A DNA stretch of 9,301 nt from JBKJTP01 sp046590195 (GTDB taxonomy: Bacteria > Bacteroidota > Ignavibacteria > Palsa-1295): assembly GCA_046590195.1 (NCBI GenBank), contig JBKJTP010000199.1:1-9301 (forward strand), read 5' to 3'. Position 1 is the first letter of the stretch, and every line of letters begins with the position of its first letter. Below, piece by piece: positions 1 through 5,115 of this stretch. The notes beneath the pieces are model-generated. The model saw only the letters and a list, made by a program, of their open reading frames with translations. It did not search any database and was not told where the DNA came from. The position numbers and the translations under genes are program-made.

Positions 1-366
1 AGACTCAGCAGTCACAGTGACTTCGCCACCTACCGAGACTGTTCGTGTTGTGAGCACGACATCAACAGGTACCGTTGAGTTGACTGAGATGCGCATGCTC
101 GCGAGAGTGTCACCGCCGCGGCGAGCTTGCGCGATATAGGAGCCAAAAGGGACGTCATAAAAAGTAAAGACCCCCGCAGTGTCCGGTTGTGAAGATAGGA
201 TGGATGTGCGGCTTGTCACCTCGATTAGGTCGACTGAAGTACGACTAGCATTCGGGGAGACAAGTCTACCTCGAATGCTCCCGGTAGATTGTTGCGCCTC
301 GCCGAGCGAAGCCAGGGCCAGCAACACTATTGTGGATAGAGCTGAAAACAGGAAAGTCCTTTGCAT
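1..366 (-). CDS. Probable TonB-dependent receptor, N-terminal part (cut by window edge)
   Basis: The first 122 residues of a secreted protein whose remainder lies beyond base 1. Residues 1-24 are a Sec signal peptide (Arg3, hydrophobic core to about residue 21, likely cleavage after GEA). Residues 27-108 read as a carboxypeptidase-regulatory-like beta-sandwich: the GSIRGRLV opening, GVFTFYDVPFGSY in the middle, and a closing VDVVL strand. The next stretch, VSVGGEVTVTAES, looks like the linker into a TonB receptor plug. In Bacteroidota this order (signal peptide, regulatory-like domain, plug, barrel) is typical of outer-membrane receptors taking up ligands with TonB energy; the plug and barrel are not visible, so another secreted protein with this domain remains possible. 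The ATG at 366 is chosen because the signal peptide starts there. There is no Shine-Dalgarno sequence. TATTTTTC at 403-410 (minus) is one base off the TAnnTTTG -7 box, but no matching -33 TTG was found. Confidence 0.7.
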   Translation of the reverse strand, partial: MQRTFLFSALSTIVLLALASLGEAQQSTGSIRGRLVSPNASRTSVDLIEVTSRTSILSSQPDTAGVFTFYDVPFGSYIAQARRGGDTLASMRISVNSTVPVDVVLTTRTVSVGGEVTVTAES

Positions 367-467
367 ATCTGGAAGAAGAAACACAATTTCGAATTGCTTT
401 GAGAAAAATATGAGTTCTGGAGTAACTAAAATCAGGCTAAGTCGGACCGCTTAACCCGCTGAGTATA

Positions 468-1313
468 TCAGAAAAGCGTATAAGAAATGCCGATCGAGAC
501 CGACTCTTTCAGTTGAGTTCGAGGGGTCACTTGCCAGTCGTTGATCGCGTTCGCGCTGAGAGTTGCATTGAAGTATTCTCCAGCCTTCAGGACCAGCGCC
601 GCCTGAGCATTCATTACAACCTTGTCGAATGTCTTGAATGCCGAGAAGAGCTCGAGCCGGGTATCGAACAGCACGTTCTCAGCGATCGGGATCTGCGCCT
701 CGGTCACCGATTCCAGTCCGCCCTCGATCTTGGTCTTCTCGATCTTGGCCGTGGTCGGGTCGTCTGCATAGCTATTGTAAACGTTCGTAAAGGTCCCGCG
801 GAGTGCCGCACCGAGACGGGTCTTAAACCACTTCGCAGGCTCATAGCCTACGCCAGCGCTTTGCGTTAGATACAGAGGATCGAGGAAAGCGGAAGTAGGA
901 AGGTCCAGGGTATCCGTGTAGTGATATCCCGGCGCGAACTGGGACTTCGCCGAGATCGCAGCATAAGGGTTAACGTAGATGCCCATCTTGTACGTGAGCA
1001 TCGACTCGAGATTGATTTCGTCATCTGTCTTGCGAATGCCGACATCTTCGAGTTTCGTCTGTCCGAAGATCAGCTTGTATCGATTGGCAAGACGTGTTAT
1101 CAGTTCTTCATTTTGCGACGTGCCGATCATCTGTGCAACATACGCAAGCGAATTCGATCCGCCTTTCGACCAGTCCTTGAATGCTACTTGCGTGAAGTTG
1201 AACCCCGCCTTGAGATCGTGGTCCCATCCGTACGGAATGGTGTCCGGTGTTTGGGCGCGAGCTGCCGATGCAGTGAAGAGTAGAAGAAGCAGAGAGAGGA
1301 AGTTTCGTGTCAT
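468..1313 (-). CDS. DUF3078 family outer-membrane beta-barrel protein
   Basis: A predicted outer-membrane protein of 281 residues. Residues 1-20 form a signal peptide (MTRNF, a run of five leucines, cleavage after AARA). The mature N-terminus carries GFNFTQVAFKDWSKGGSNS, matching the tryptophan and GG-x-N pattern that opens DUF3078 proteins of Bacteroidota. The rest alternates polar and hydrophobic residues as in beta-strands, and the chain ends ...SYTLF; a C-terminal Phe is the usual signal for beta-barrel assembly. Function is unknown for the family. An in-frame ATG at 1349 would add 12 residues before the signal peptide and lies inside the promoter, so I use 1313. It is transcribed in the same direction as the hydrolase upstream (95-base gap) and the receptor downstream (101-base gap), but has its own promoter, so it is probably a separate unit. 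No terminator was seen after it. Confidence 0.82.
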   Translation of the reverse strand: MTRNFLSLLLLLFTASAARAQTPDTIPYGWDHDLKAGFNFTQVAFKDWSKGGSNSLAYVAQMIGTSQNEELITRLANRYKLIFGQTKLEDVGIRKTDDEINLESMLTYKMGIYVNPYAAISAKSQFAPGYHYTDTLDLPTSAFLDPLYLTQSAGVGYEPAKWFKTRLGAALRGTFTNVYNSYADDPTTAKIEKTKIEGGLESVTEAQIPIAENVLFDTRLELFSAFKTFDKVVMNAQAALVLKAGEYFNATLSANAINDWQVTPRTQLKESVSIGISYTLF

Positions 1314-1330
1314 AAAAAAACACTCGTTGA

Positions 1331-1350
1331 TTTGTTGCATTTCCAACAAA
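1331..1350. repeat. Inverted repeat over the DUF3078 promoter
   Basis: TTTGTTG (1331-1337) and CAACAAA (1344-1350) are perfect 7-base inverted arms around a 6-base spacer. The repeat covers part of the -7 box and the expected start of transcription, so it could be an operator or a hairpin at the 5' end of the transcript. Its TTTGTT half-site is shared with the palindrome before yceI, but the spacing differs. Confidence 0.4.
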
Positions 1351-1376
1351 TTTACGAGTGTCTGGTAGGACTCAAA
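1347..1376 (-). promoter_or_regulatory. Bacteroidota-type promoter of the DUF3078 gene
   Basis: Read on the minus strand, TTTG (1376-1373) is followed after 18 bases by TAAATTTG (1354-1347), a full match to the -33 TTTG / -7 TAnnTTTG promoter used by the Bacteroidota primary sigma factor. Transcription would begin about 1340, leaving a leader of roughly 25-30 bases before the ATG at 1313. No start site was measured; this is a consensus match. Confidence 0.55.
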
Positions 1377-1408
1377 CTAATTTTGGGTCTGAGGGTCTTG
1401 ACGCCGTC

Positions 1409-2590
1409 TCAATTCGTGATCTTTTTCCATGCGTTGGAAAAATGCTTGAAGAAGGGTTGTGGTAACTCGTGGATCATCTTAGGCTCTTCGACGAATGTAA
1501 ATACGGCGCCTATCTTGTCAAATTCGCGCTTGAGTTGCCGCAGTGAATTCTTAAAGTTTTCGCTATCAAATTCACCGCTGGTCGCATAGACCTTCAACCC
1601 AGCAGCTTTAGCATTTGCAACAAGATCTTTATCCAGTGGTGTATCCATGAAGCCCGCGAAGCCGATAACGCCCTTGATCATCTCGGGATGCGCAAGCGCG
1701 TATTTTAAGCTAATGCAGGCCCCCTGTGAGTATCCTGAGAGATAAATAGGTGGAAGTTTGCCCGACTTGTCCCTCAAATGCTCGATCAGATTCGACAAGT
1801 ATTCGTCGATGACCTCAAACTCTGCGTCCCAGCTATTCATGGTGTTTGAGTATCTCACAATGCCAGGAGGGGTGACTACGTAAGACTTTGTCATCTGACC
1901 TATCATCGACCAATGCGATCCGAACTCACGATAGGAAGCATTGCCGCCATGCAGCGCGATGATCACGTTAGGTTTTTCAGTGGAGTGGGACGCAGTGATC
2001 ATTTGGCTCCAGCGCTGAGTGTACATCGAGTCCAGCTTATTGGCGCGCAATGCATCGTCAGTGAACCAGCTCTCAATGTTACCCATGTTTCGCCATACAT
2101 TTCCCTCGTCCGGACCATGAACGACGGGCACTTGCTTCCGCCAGCTTCCGCGCTCCGCTGACCTGCGAGCCTTGTATGCACTGGAAAGAGAGTCGAGAAA
2201 GACGAGACCAAGGCATGATCGGAGAACGGGGTCAGCATACATCACGTCGAAATTCCAGAAGTTGTTATCGATCGCGAGTTGAAGATGTCTCCGGGTGGAA
2301 TCGGTAAGTTCGAGCCTTGCATAGGCCCGCGCAAGACCGAAGTGAGTGACGGCCATGTACCAGTGCTTAAAGGGACTTTCGAGATAAACACTCGTATCGA
2401 TCACGCGTTGGTATCGCGCGATCACCTCTTCGGGCGAGGCTCGGTGTTGAGGCAGAGACGCTTCACGCCACAGCTTCGCAAAGGCCTTTGTGCCATGCAT
2501 CAACTGCAATGTTGTTGGCTTCGCAATGCCTAATGAGAACTGACCAGCGAGGAGGGAAAGAAAGGCAACCAGTAGTAGGGACCTTTTCAT
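1409..2590 (-). CDS. Secreted alpha/beta hydrolase (phospholipase/carboxylesterase-like) with helical N-terminal region
   Basis: A 393-residue protein. Residues 1-23 look like a Sec signal peptide (MKRSLLLVAFLSLLAG...), so it probably acts in the periplasm or at the cell surface. Residues about 55-140 are helical and resemble one or two tetratricopeptide-type repeats (HFGLARAYARLELTDSTRRH, then HLQLAID). The hydrolase fold starts near residue 208: the strand NVIIALHGGN gives the oxyanion loop at 214-217, GYSQG at 286-290 is the nucleophile elbow with Ser288, SGEFD places a probable acid at Asp342, and MIHELP gives catalytic His374. The order Ser-Asp-His and the final fold match the phospholipase/carboxylesterase (abhydrolase) superfamily. 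The substrate cannot be told. It diverges from yceI across a 190-base spacer with two palindromes. No Shine-Dalgarno sequence precedes the ATG. A feuloyl- or xylan-esterase role is equally possible on sequence alone. Confidence 0.8.
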   Translation of the reverse strand: MKRSLLLVAFLSLLAGQFSLGIAKPTTLQLMHGTKAFAKLWREASLPQHRASPEEVIARYQRVIDTSVYLESPFKHWYMAVTHFGLARAYARLELTDSTRRHLQLAIDNNFWNFDVMYADPVLRSCLGLVFLDSLSSAYKARRSAERGSWRKQVPVVHGPDEGNVWRNMGNIESWFTDDALRANKLDSMYTQRWSQMITASHSTEKPNVIIALHGGNASYREFGSHWSMIGQMTKSYVVTPPGIVRYSNTMNSWDAEFEVIDEYLSNLIEHLRDKSGKLPPIYLSGYSQGACISLKYALAHPEMIKGVIGFAGFMDTPLDKDLVANAKAAGLKVYATSGEFDSENFKNSLRQLKREFDKIGAVFTFVEEPKMIHELPQPFFKHFSNAWKKITN

Positions 2591-2668
2591 AGAAGTAGGA
2601 TCAATAGTACCAGTAGAAGCGGCGCGGAAAGCTATTGATTCTTCGTTGAAACACGCAATTATTGCTCA

Positions 2669-2685
2669 TGCGTACGAATTACGCA
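2669..2685. repeat. 17-base inverted repeat upstream of yceI
   Basis: TGCGTA (2669-2674) and TACGCA (2680-2685) are perfect 6-base arms around CGAAT. It lies in the middle of the divergent spacer, 25 bases before the second palindrome. It could be a regulator site for either gene. The arms are short enough to occur by chance. Confidence 0.35.
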
Positions 2686-2709
2686 GGTTTTGTAGATGAG
2701 TTGCAACGA

Positions 2710-2727
2710 TATTTGTTGGAACAAATA
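2710..2727. promoter_or_regulatory. Operator-like 18-base palindrome before yceI
   Basis: TATTTGTT-GG-AACAAATA: perfect 8-base arms with a 2-base centre, about 54 bases before the yceI start codon. The length and symmetry fit the site of a dimeric winged-helix repressor (MarR-type operators have this architecture), and it overlaps where a promoter for yceI should lie. No regulator gene is in the window. Confidence 0.5.
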
Positions 2728-2766
2728 ATATGGTCTCGACGTAGTACCCTATGTCATTCAATCATT

Positions 2767-2773
2767 AAGGAGA
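2767..2773 (+). promoter_or_regulatory. Strong ribosome binding site of yceI
   Basis: AAGGAGA ends 7 bases before the ATG at 2781 and fixes that start. It stands out because most genes in this window have no recognisable Shine-Dalgarno sequence, which suggests yceI is well translated. Confidence 0.75.
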
Positions 2774-2780
2774 TCATACT

Positions 2781-3356
2781 ATGTCAACACTTACCGCAAA
2801 CGAGAAGGCAACTAGCGTTGCAACAGGAACAGGCACTTTCATTCTAGACGGCTCACATACGCAGGCGCAATTCAAGGTTCGCCACATGATGATCACGAAC
2901 GTGACTGGCGAGTTCAAGGAGATCGAGGGCACGTTCAACTACAACCCGAGCGATCCCGCATTGAACCAGGTCGACATCACGATCGCGGCTTCTTCGATCG
3001 ATACACGCGACACAAATCGCGACACACATTTGAAGAGCGCTGATTTCTTCGACGTGGAGAATTTTCCATCGCTGACTTTCAGCTCGAAGAAGTTCGAGAA
3101 GACCGGTGAAGGATATAAAGTAAAGGGCGATCTAACGATTCGCGGCACAACGAACGAAGTTGTACTCAATGTCGAAGGTCCGACCGACGAGATCAAGGAC
3201 CCATGGGGCAACTCACGTATTGGTGTCGTCGCAACGACCAAGTTCAACCGTAAGGAATTCGGTTTGCACTGGAACGTTGCGCTTGAAGCAGGCGGCTTCC
3301 TCGTCAGCGATGAGATCCGCATCAACATTGAAGCGGAGTTCACGAAGAAGGTATAA
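2781..3356 (+). CDS. yceI: YceI family protein (lipocalin-like lipid/isoprenoid-binding)
   Basis: A 191-residue YceI-domain protein. After about 17 variable residues comes FILDGSHTQAQFKVRHMMI, the family's opening strand pair with the conserved His and the F-x-V-x-H pattern, then VTGEFKEIEGTFNY, SIDTRDTNRDTHLKSADFF with the typical D-x-R-D-x-H-L stretch, FPSLTFSS, LTIRGTTNEVVLNV and a C-terminal EIRINIEAEF strand. Family members form an extended beta-barrel that binds long isoprenoid or other amphipathic lipids; some are stress-induced. Unlike E. coli YceI it has no signal peptide, so it is probably cytosolic; the actual ligand is unknown. The start is fixed by the strong ribosome site. A hairpin terminator separates it from the dioxygenase gene 89 bases downstream, so the two may share a promoter only through read-through. 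Confidence 0.92.
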   Translation: MSTLTANEKATSVATGTGTFILDGSHTQAQFKVRHMMITNVTGEFKEIEGTFNYNPSDPALNQVDITIAASSIDTRDTNRDTHLKSADFFDVENFPSLTFSSKKFEKTGEGYKVKGDLTIRGTTNEVVLNVEGPTDEIKDPWGNSRIGVVATTKFNRKEFGLHWNVALEAGGFLVSDEIRINIEAEFTKKV

Positions 3357-3390
3357 TAATGCTTCAAGATTAGTAAGCTTGAGTAGCGGA

Positions 3391-3428
3391 CAAAGCGAGG
3401 CACCTAAAGGTCCTCGCTTTGCCTTTTC
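3391..3428 (+). terminator. Intrinsic terminator after yceI
   Basis: CAAAGCGAGG (3391-3400) pairs with CCTCGCTTTG (3412-3421); inside, ACCT pairs with AGGT around AA, leaving one bulged C. The hairpin is followed by CCTTTTCT. It ends the yceI transcript, or thins transcription into the dioxygenase gene that starts 18 bases later. Confidence 0.75.
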
Positions 3429-3434
3429 TAGATT

Positions 3435-3439
3435 GGAGA
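3435..3439 (+). promoter_or_regulatory. Ribosome binding site that sets the dioxygenase start
   Basis: GGAGA sits 6 bases before the ATG at 3446. The earlier in-frame ATG at 3419 lies inside the terminator stem and has no such site, so 3446 is the better start. Confidence 0.6.
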
Positions 3440-3445
3440 ATCAAT

Positions 3446-4309
3446 ATGGAACGGAGAGATTTTCTCAAGGGAGCAACTGGTATGACACTAGCAGCTGGCG
3501 GTATCAAGGCGCTGAGCGACCTCGCGCACGCGAAAGAATCGAGCGATGAGATGCCCGTTCTCTTTGTCGGTCACGGTAGCCCGATGAACGCGATCGAGTC
3601 CAATCGCTTCAGCCAAAAGTGGCAGGAAGTAGGTAAGCAATTGCCGAAGCCTGAAGCGATACTCGTCGTCTCCGCGCATTGGTTGACACGCGGTACTCGC
3701 GTCACTGCCATGGAGAAGCCTCGCACGATCCACGACTTCGGTGGATTCCCGCAAGAGCTTTTCGATGCGCAGTATCCGGCGCCCGGTGCACCAGGGACTG
3801 CAAAGCTAACGGCCGAAAGTCTCAAGCCCGCACACGTCACACTTGATGACGACTGGGGCTTCGATCACGGCTCCTGGAGCGTGCTTAAGCAAATGTATCC
3901 AAACGCAGATATACCGACGCTCCAACTCAGTATTGATTACGATCTGAAGCCAGACGAGCATTACTCACTTGCCAATCACCTCTCAGCTTTGCGCAAGCGA
4001 GGCGTACTGCTACTCGGAAGCGGAAACATCGTACACAACCTCCGCGCGCTCAAGTTCGATGGATCGACCTTCGATTGGGCGACAGAGTTTGACACGAAGG
4101 TTACAGACCTGATCGCTGAAGGCAAGGATGCAGAGATAACTAAATTTCTCGAGTGGGGAAGTGTCGCCAAACTCGCCCATCCAACCTTCGAGCACTTCCT
4201 GCCGCTCTTCTACACGATGGGCGCTAGGTCGGCGATAGACACGCCCACGTTCTTCAACGAAGGCATTGACCTGGGTTCGATCTCTATGAGATCTGTGATC
4301 TACTCTTAG
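3446..4309 (+). CDS. ygiD: DODA-type extradiol ring-opening dioxygenase with Tat signal
   Basis: A 287-residue member of the LigB/DODA family (E. coli YgiD, plant 4,5-DOPA dioxygenase), non-heme metal enzymes that open catechol rings between an OH-bearing carbon and its neighbour. Residues 39-45 give LFVGHGS with His43, SAHW gives His78, NIVHNL gives His197, and the AHPTFEHFLPL block gives His245 and His250. Three or four of these bind the metal; the 43-78 and 78-197 spacings match YgiD as I recall it. GFDHGSW near 138-144 is the other family signature. The N-terminus reads MERRDFLKGATG followed by a hydrophobic stretch and AHA, a twin-arginine (Tat) export signal, whereas YgiD itself is cytosolic. 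Length after the signal (about 258) is normal. The substrate may be a catechol or DOPA-like phenol but cannot be read from sequence. A bidirectional terminator follows the stop codon. Confidence 0.88.
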   Translation: MERRDFLKGATGMTLAAGGIKALSDLAHAKESSDEMPVLFVGHGSPMNAIESNRFSQKWQEVGKQLPKPEAILVVSAHWLTRGTRVTAMEKPRTIHDFGGFPQELFDAQYPAPGAPGTAKLTAESLKPAHVTLDDDWGFDHGSWSVLKQMYPNADIPTLQLSIDYDLKPDEHYSLANHLSALRKRGVLLLGSGNIVHNLRALKFDGSTFDWATEFDTKVTDLIAEGKDAEITKFLEWGSVAKLAHPTFEHFLPLFYTMGARSAIDTPTFFNEGIDLGSISMRSVIYS

Positions 4310-4327
4310 ATACGGATCGTTCAAAAA

Positions 4328-4353
4328 ACAAAAGGCCCAGACGGGCCTTTTGT
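4328..4353. terminator. Bidirectional intrinsic terminator
   Basis: A perfect 11-base stem, ACAAAAGGCCC (4328-4338) with GGGCCTTTTGT (4343-4353), around the loop AGAC. On the minus strand it continues into TTTTTTG and ends the tRNA transcript; on the plus strand it ends in TTTTGTGTATT and closes the dioxygenase gene. It lies in the 59 bases between two convergent transcripts. Confidence 0.85.
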
Positions 4354-4368
4354 GTATTCGCTAATTTG

Positions 4369-4455
4369 CGCAGAGAGAGGCATTCGAACCCTCGAAGCCT
4401 TTGGCAGCTTAGCCGCTTTCCAGGCGACCCAGTTCAACCACTCCTGCACCTCTCC
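4369..4455 (-). tRNA. tRNA-Ser (anticodon GGA), with two G:G mismatches
   Basis: An 87-base class II tRNA. Read on the minus strand: acceptor GGAGAGG, TG, D-stem CAG/CTG with loop GAGTGGTTGAA, anticodon stem GTCGC/GCGGC around loop CTGGAAA (anticodon GGA, reading UCC and UCU), a long variable arm with AAGC/GCTT stem, T-arm GAGGG-TTCGAAT-GCCTC, 3' acceptor TCTCTGC and discriminator G. The long variable arm and discriminator G identify serine. CCA is not encoded (CAAA follows). Two pairs fail: position 2 with 71 and position 53 with 61 are both G opposite G, and G53-C61 is normally almost invariant. Everything else pairs. It could be a working but atypical tRNA, a decaying copy, or a product of sequence error. 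It sits between two terminators as a single-gene unit. Confidence 0.88.
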
Positions 4456-4463
4456 GGGTCTGG

Positions 4464-4490
4464 CCACAGTGCCGAAGCACCCCGCCGTGG
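4464..4490 (-). other. UUCG-tetraloop hairpin in the tRNA leader
   Basis: On the minus strand GTGC-TTCG-GCAC (4480-4469) forms a stem closed by the very stable C(UUCG)G tetraloop, and flanking CCAC/GTGG can extend it over a bulge. It lies 14-35 bases before the tRNA 5' end, so it could be in the precursor leader. The surrounding 4456-4575 holds no open frame I believe in and no clear promoter. Confidence 0.35.
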
Positions 4491-4575
4491 TTGTTGCGCA
4501 TTTCAAAGAGATTTGACTTGCAAGATGTTCCCATTTTTGGGCGAGCTTCGCTAAGCGGGGCTCGGGGAGTACAAA

Positions 4576-4606
4576 GAAAAAGCGCAGGTGTTGCCTGCGC
4601 TTTTTC
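4576..4606 (-). terminator. Strong intrinsic terminator after the B12-binding subunit gene
   Basis: A perfect 13-base stem, GAAAAAGCGCAGG (4576-4588) with CCTGCGCTTTTTC (4594-4606), and a 5-base loop. It begins 17 bases past the stop codon at 4624. On the minus strand the stem ends in CTTTTTCTTTG, so the U-rich tail is partly inside the stem. It also isolates the tRNA gene downstream. Confidence 0.85.
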
Positions 4607-4623
4607 ACAAATCATCCGACAGC

Positions 4624-5049
4624 CTAAGCTGCCATGCGCTGCTCTTTGCCGCGGTTCTCGCCGAACCACTGCTTAATGTATTCAGCGATCTGCTGCATGG
4701 TTGCACCAGGTGTGAAGAGCTGACCAACGCCCTGAGCCTTCAGCGCATTGATATCCTCTTCGGACATAATGCCACCGCCGGTCAGTAGCACGTCGCCGAT
4801 ACCTCGATCCTGCATCAGCTTATGCACCCGAGGGAAGATTGTCATGTGCGCGCCAGAAAGCATCGAGATGCCAATAGCATCAACGTCCTCCTGCAGGGCA
4901 GCTTCAACGATCATCTCCGGCGTCTGTCGAAGGCCAGTATAGATGACTTCCATACCAGCGTCGCGCAGAGCTGCTGCGATCACTTTCGCTCCACGATCGT
5001 GACCATCAAGACCTGCCTTTGCGATGAGAACCCTTATCTTACGTGCCAT
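4624..5049 (-). CDS. Stand-alone B12-binding small subunit of an acyl-CoA mutase (methylmalonyl-CoA mutase type)
   Basis: A 141-residue cobalamin-binding domain on its own. The B12 signature is complete: D15-G-H17-D-R-G20 supplies the His that replaces dimethylbenzimidazole as lower cobalt ligand, S62-M-L64 lines the nucleotide tail, and LTGGG at 89-93 is the second GG turn. The opening KIRVLIAKAGLDGHDRGAKV is closest to the C-terminal domain of methylmalonyl-CoA mutase. In two-subunit mutases this chain pairs with a separate catalytic (TIM-barrel) subunit to interconvert methylmalonyl-CoA and succinyl-CoA, or isobutyryl-CoA type substrates. No large subunit, epimerase or MeaB chaperone is in the window, so the exact mutase cannot be named. 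No Shine-Dalgarno sequence precedes the ATG. The lipoprotein gene ends 66 bases upstream on the same strand, but a promoter lies in that gap. Confidence 0.9.
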   Translation of the reverse strand: MARKIRVLIAKAGLDGHDRGAKVIAAALRDAGMEVIYTGLRQTPEMIVEAALQEDVDAIGISMLSGAHMTIFPRVHKLMQDRGIGDVLLTGGGIMSEEDINALKAQGVGQLFTPGATMQQIAEYIKQWFGENRGKEQRMAA

Positions 5050-5069
5050 TGAGACTAGTTTTGCTGCCG

Positions 5070-5103
5070 CAAAAATACGAATCTGGCCCAGCAGGTTCCC
5101 AAA
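5070..5103 (-). promoter_or_regulatory. Likely promoter of the B12-binding subunit gene
   Basis: On the minus strand TATTTTTG (5077-5070) matches TAnnTTTG fully, with TTTG (5103-5100) 22 bases before it, at the long end of the spacing seen in Bacteroidota. The expected start near 5063 leaves a leader of about 15 bases. A consensus match only. Confidence 0.42.
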
Positions 5104-5113
5104 TTGGCCAATT
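5102..5113. repeat. 12-base perfect palindrome between two genes
   Basis: AATTGGCCAATT, 2 bases past the stop codon of the lipoprotein gene and overlapping the putative -33 element of the next gene. It is too short and has no T-run, so it is a poor terminator; an operator is possible. Confidence 0.35.
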
Positions 5114-5115
5114 GG

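Larger units (their letters stand above)
2591..2780. promoter_or_regulatory. Divergent control region between the hydrolase and yceI genes
   Basis: A 190-base spacer holding the promoters of both flanking genes. It contains two palindromes (2669-2685 and 2710-2727) and the yceI ribosome binding site. On the minus strand TAGCTTTC, one base off TAnnTTTG, lies with a TTG 21 bases before it and could be the hydrolase promoter. On the plus strand TTGCAA (2701-2706) and TAATAT (2726-2731) resemble sigma-70 elements but sit 19 bases apart. Neither promoter is certain. Confidence 0.5.

Noticed and set aside
179..454. 91-residue plus-strand frame at the window start
   Set aside because: It is antisense to the signal peptide and regulatory-like domain of the receptor gene, which is the far better reading.
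1314..1349. Upstream in-frame ATG for the DUF3078 protein
   Set aside because: It falls in the promoter and would precede the signal peptide with 12 residues including charged ones.
2662..2847. 61-residue plus-strand frame overlapping the yceI start
   Set aside because: It crosses the operator-like palindrome and the yceI ribosome site in another frame and has no ribosome site of its own.
3419..3445. Upstream in-frame ATG for the dioxygenase
   Set aside because: It lies inside the terminator stem, has no ribosome site and would bury the twin-arginine motif behind nine extra residues.
4366..4676. Several short frames across the tRNA and terminators
   Set aside because: They are translations of the tRNA gene and of hairpins, and conflict with the clear RNA features.
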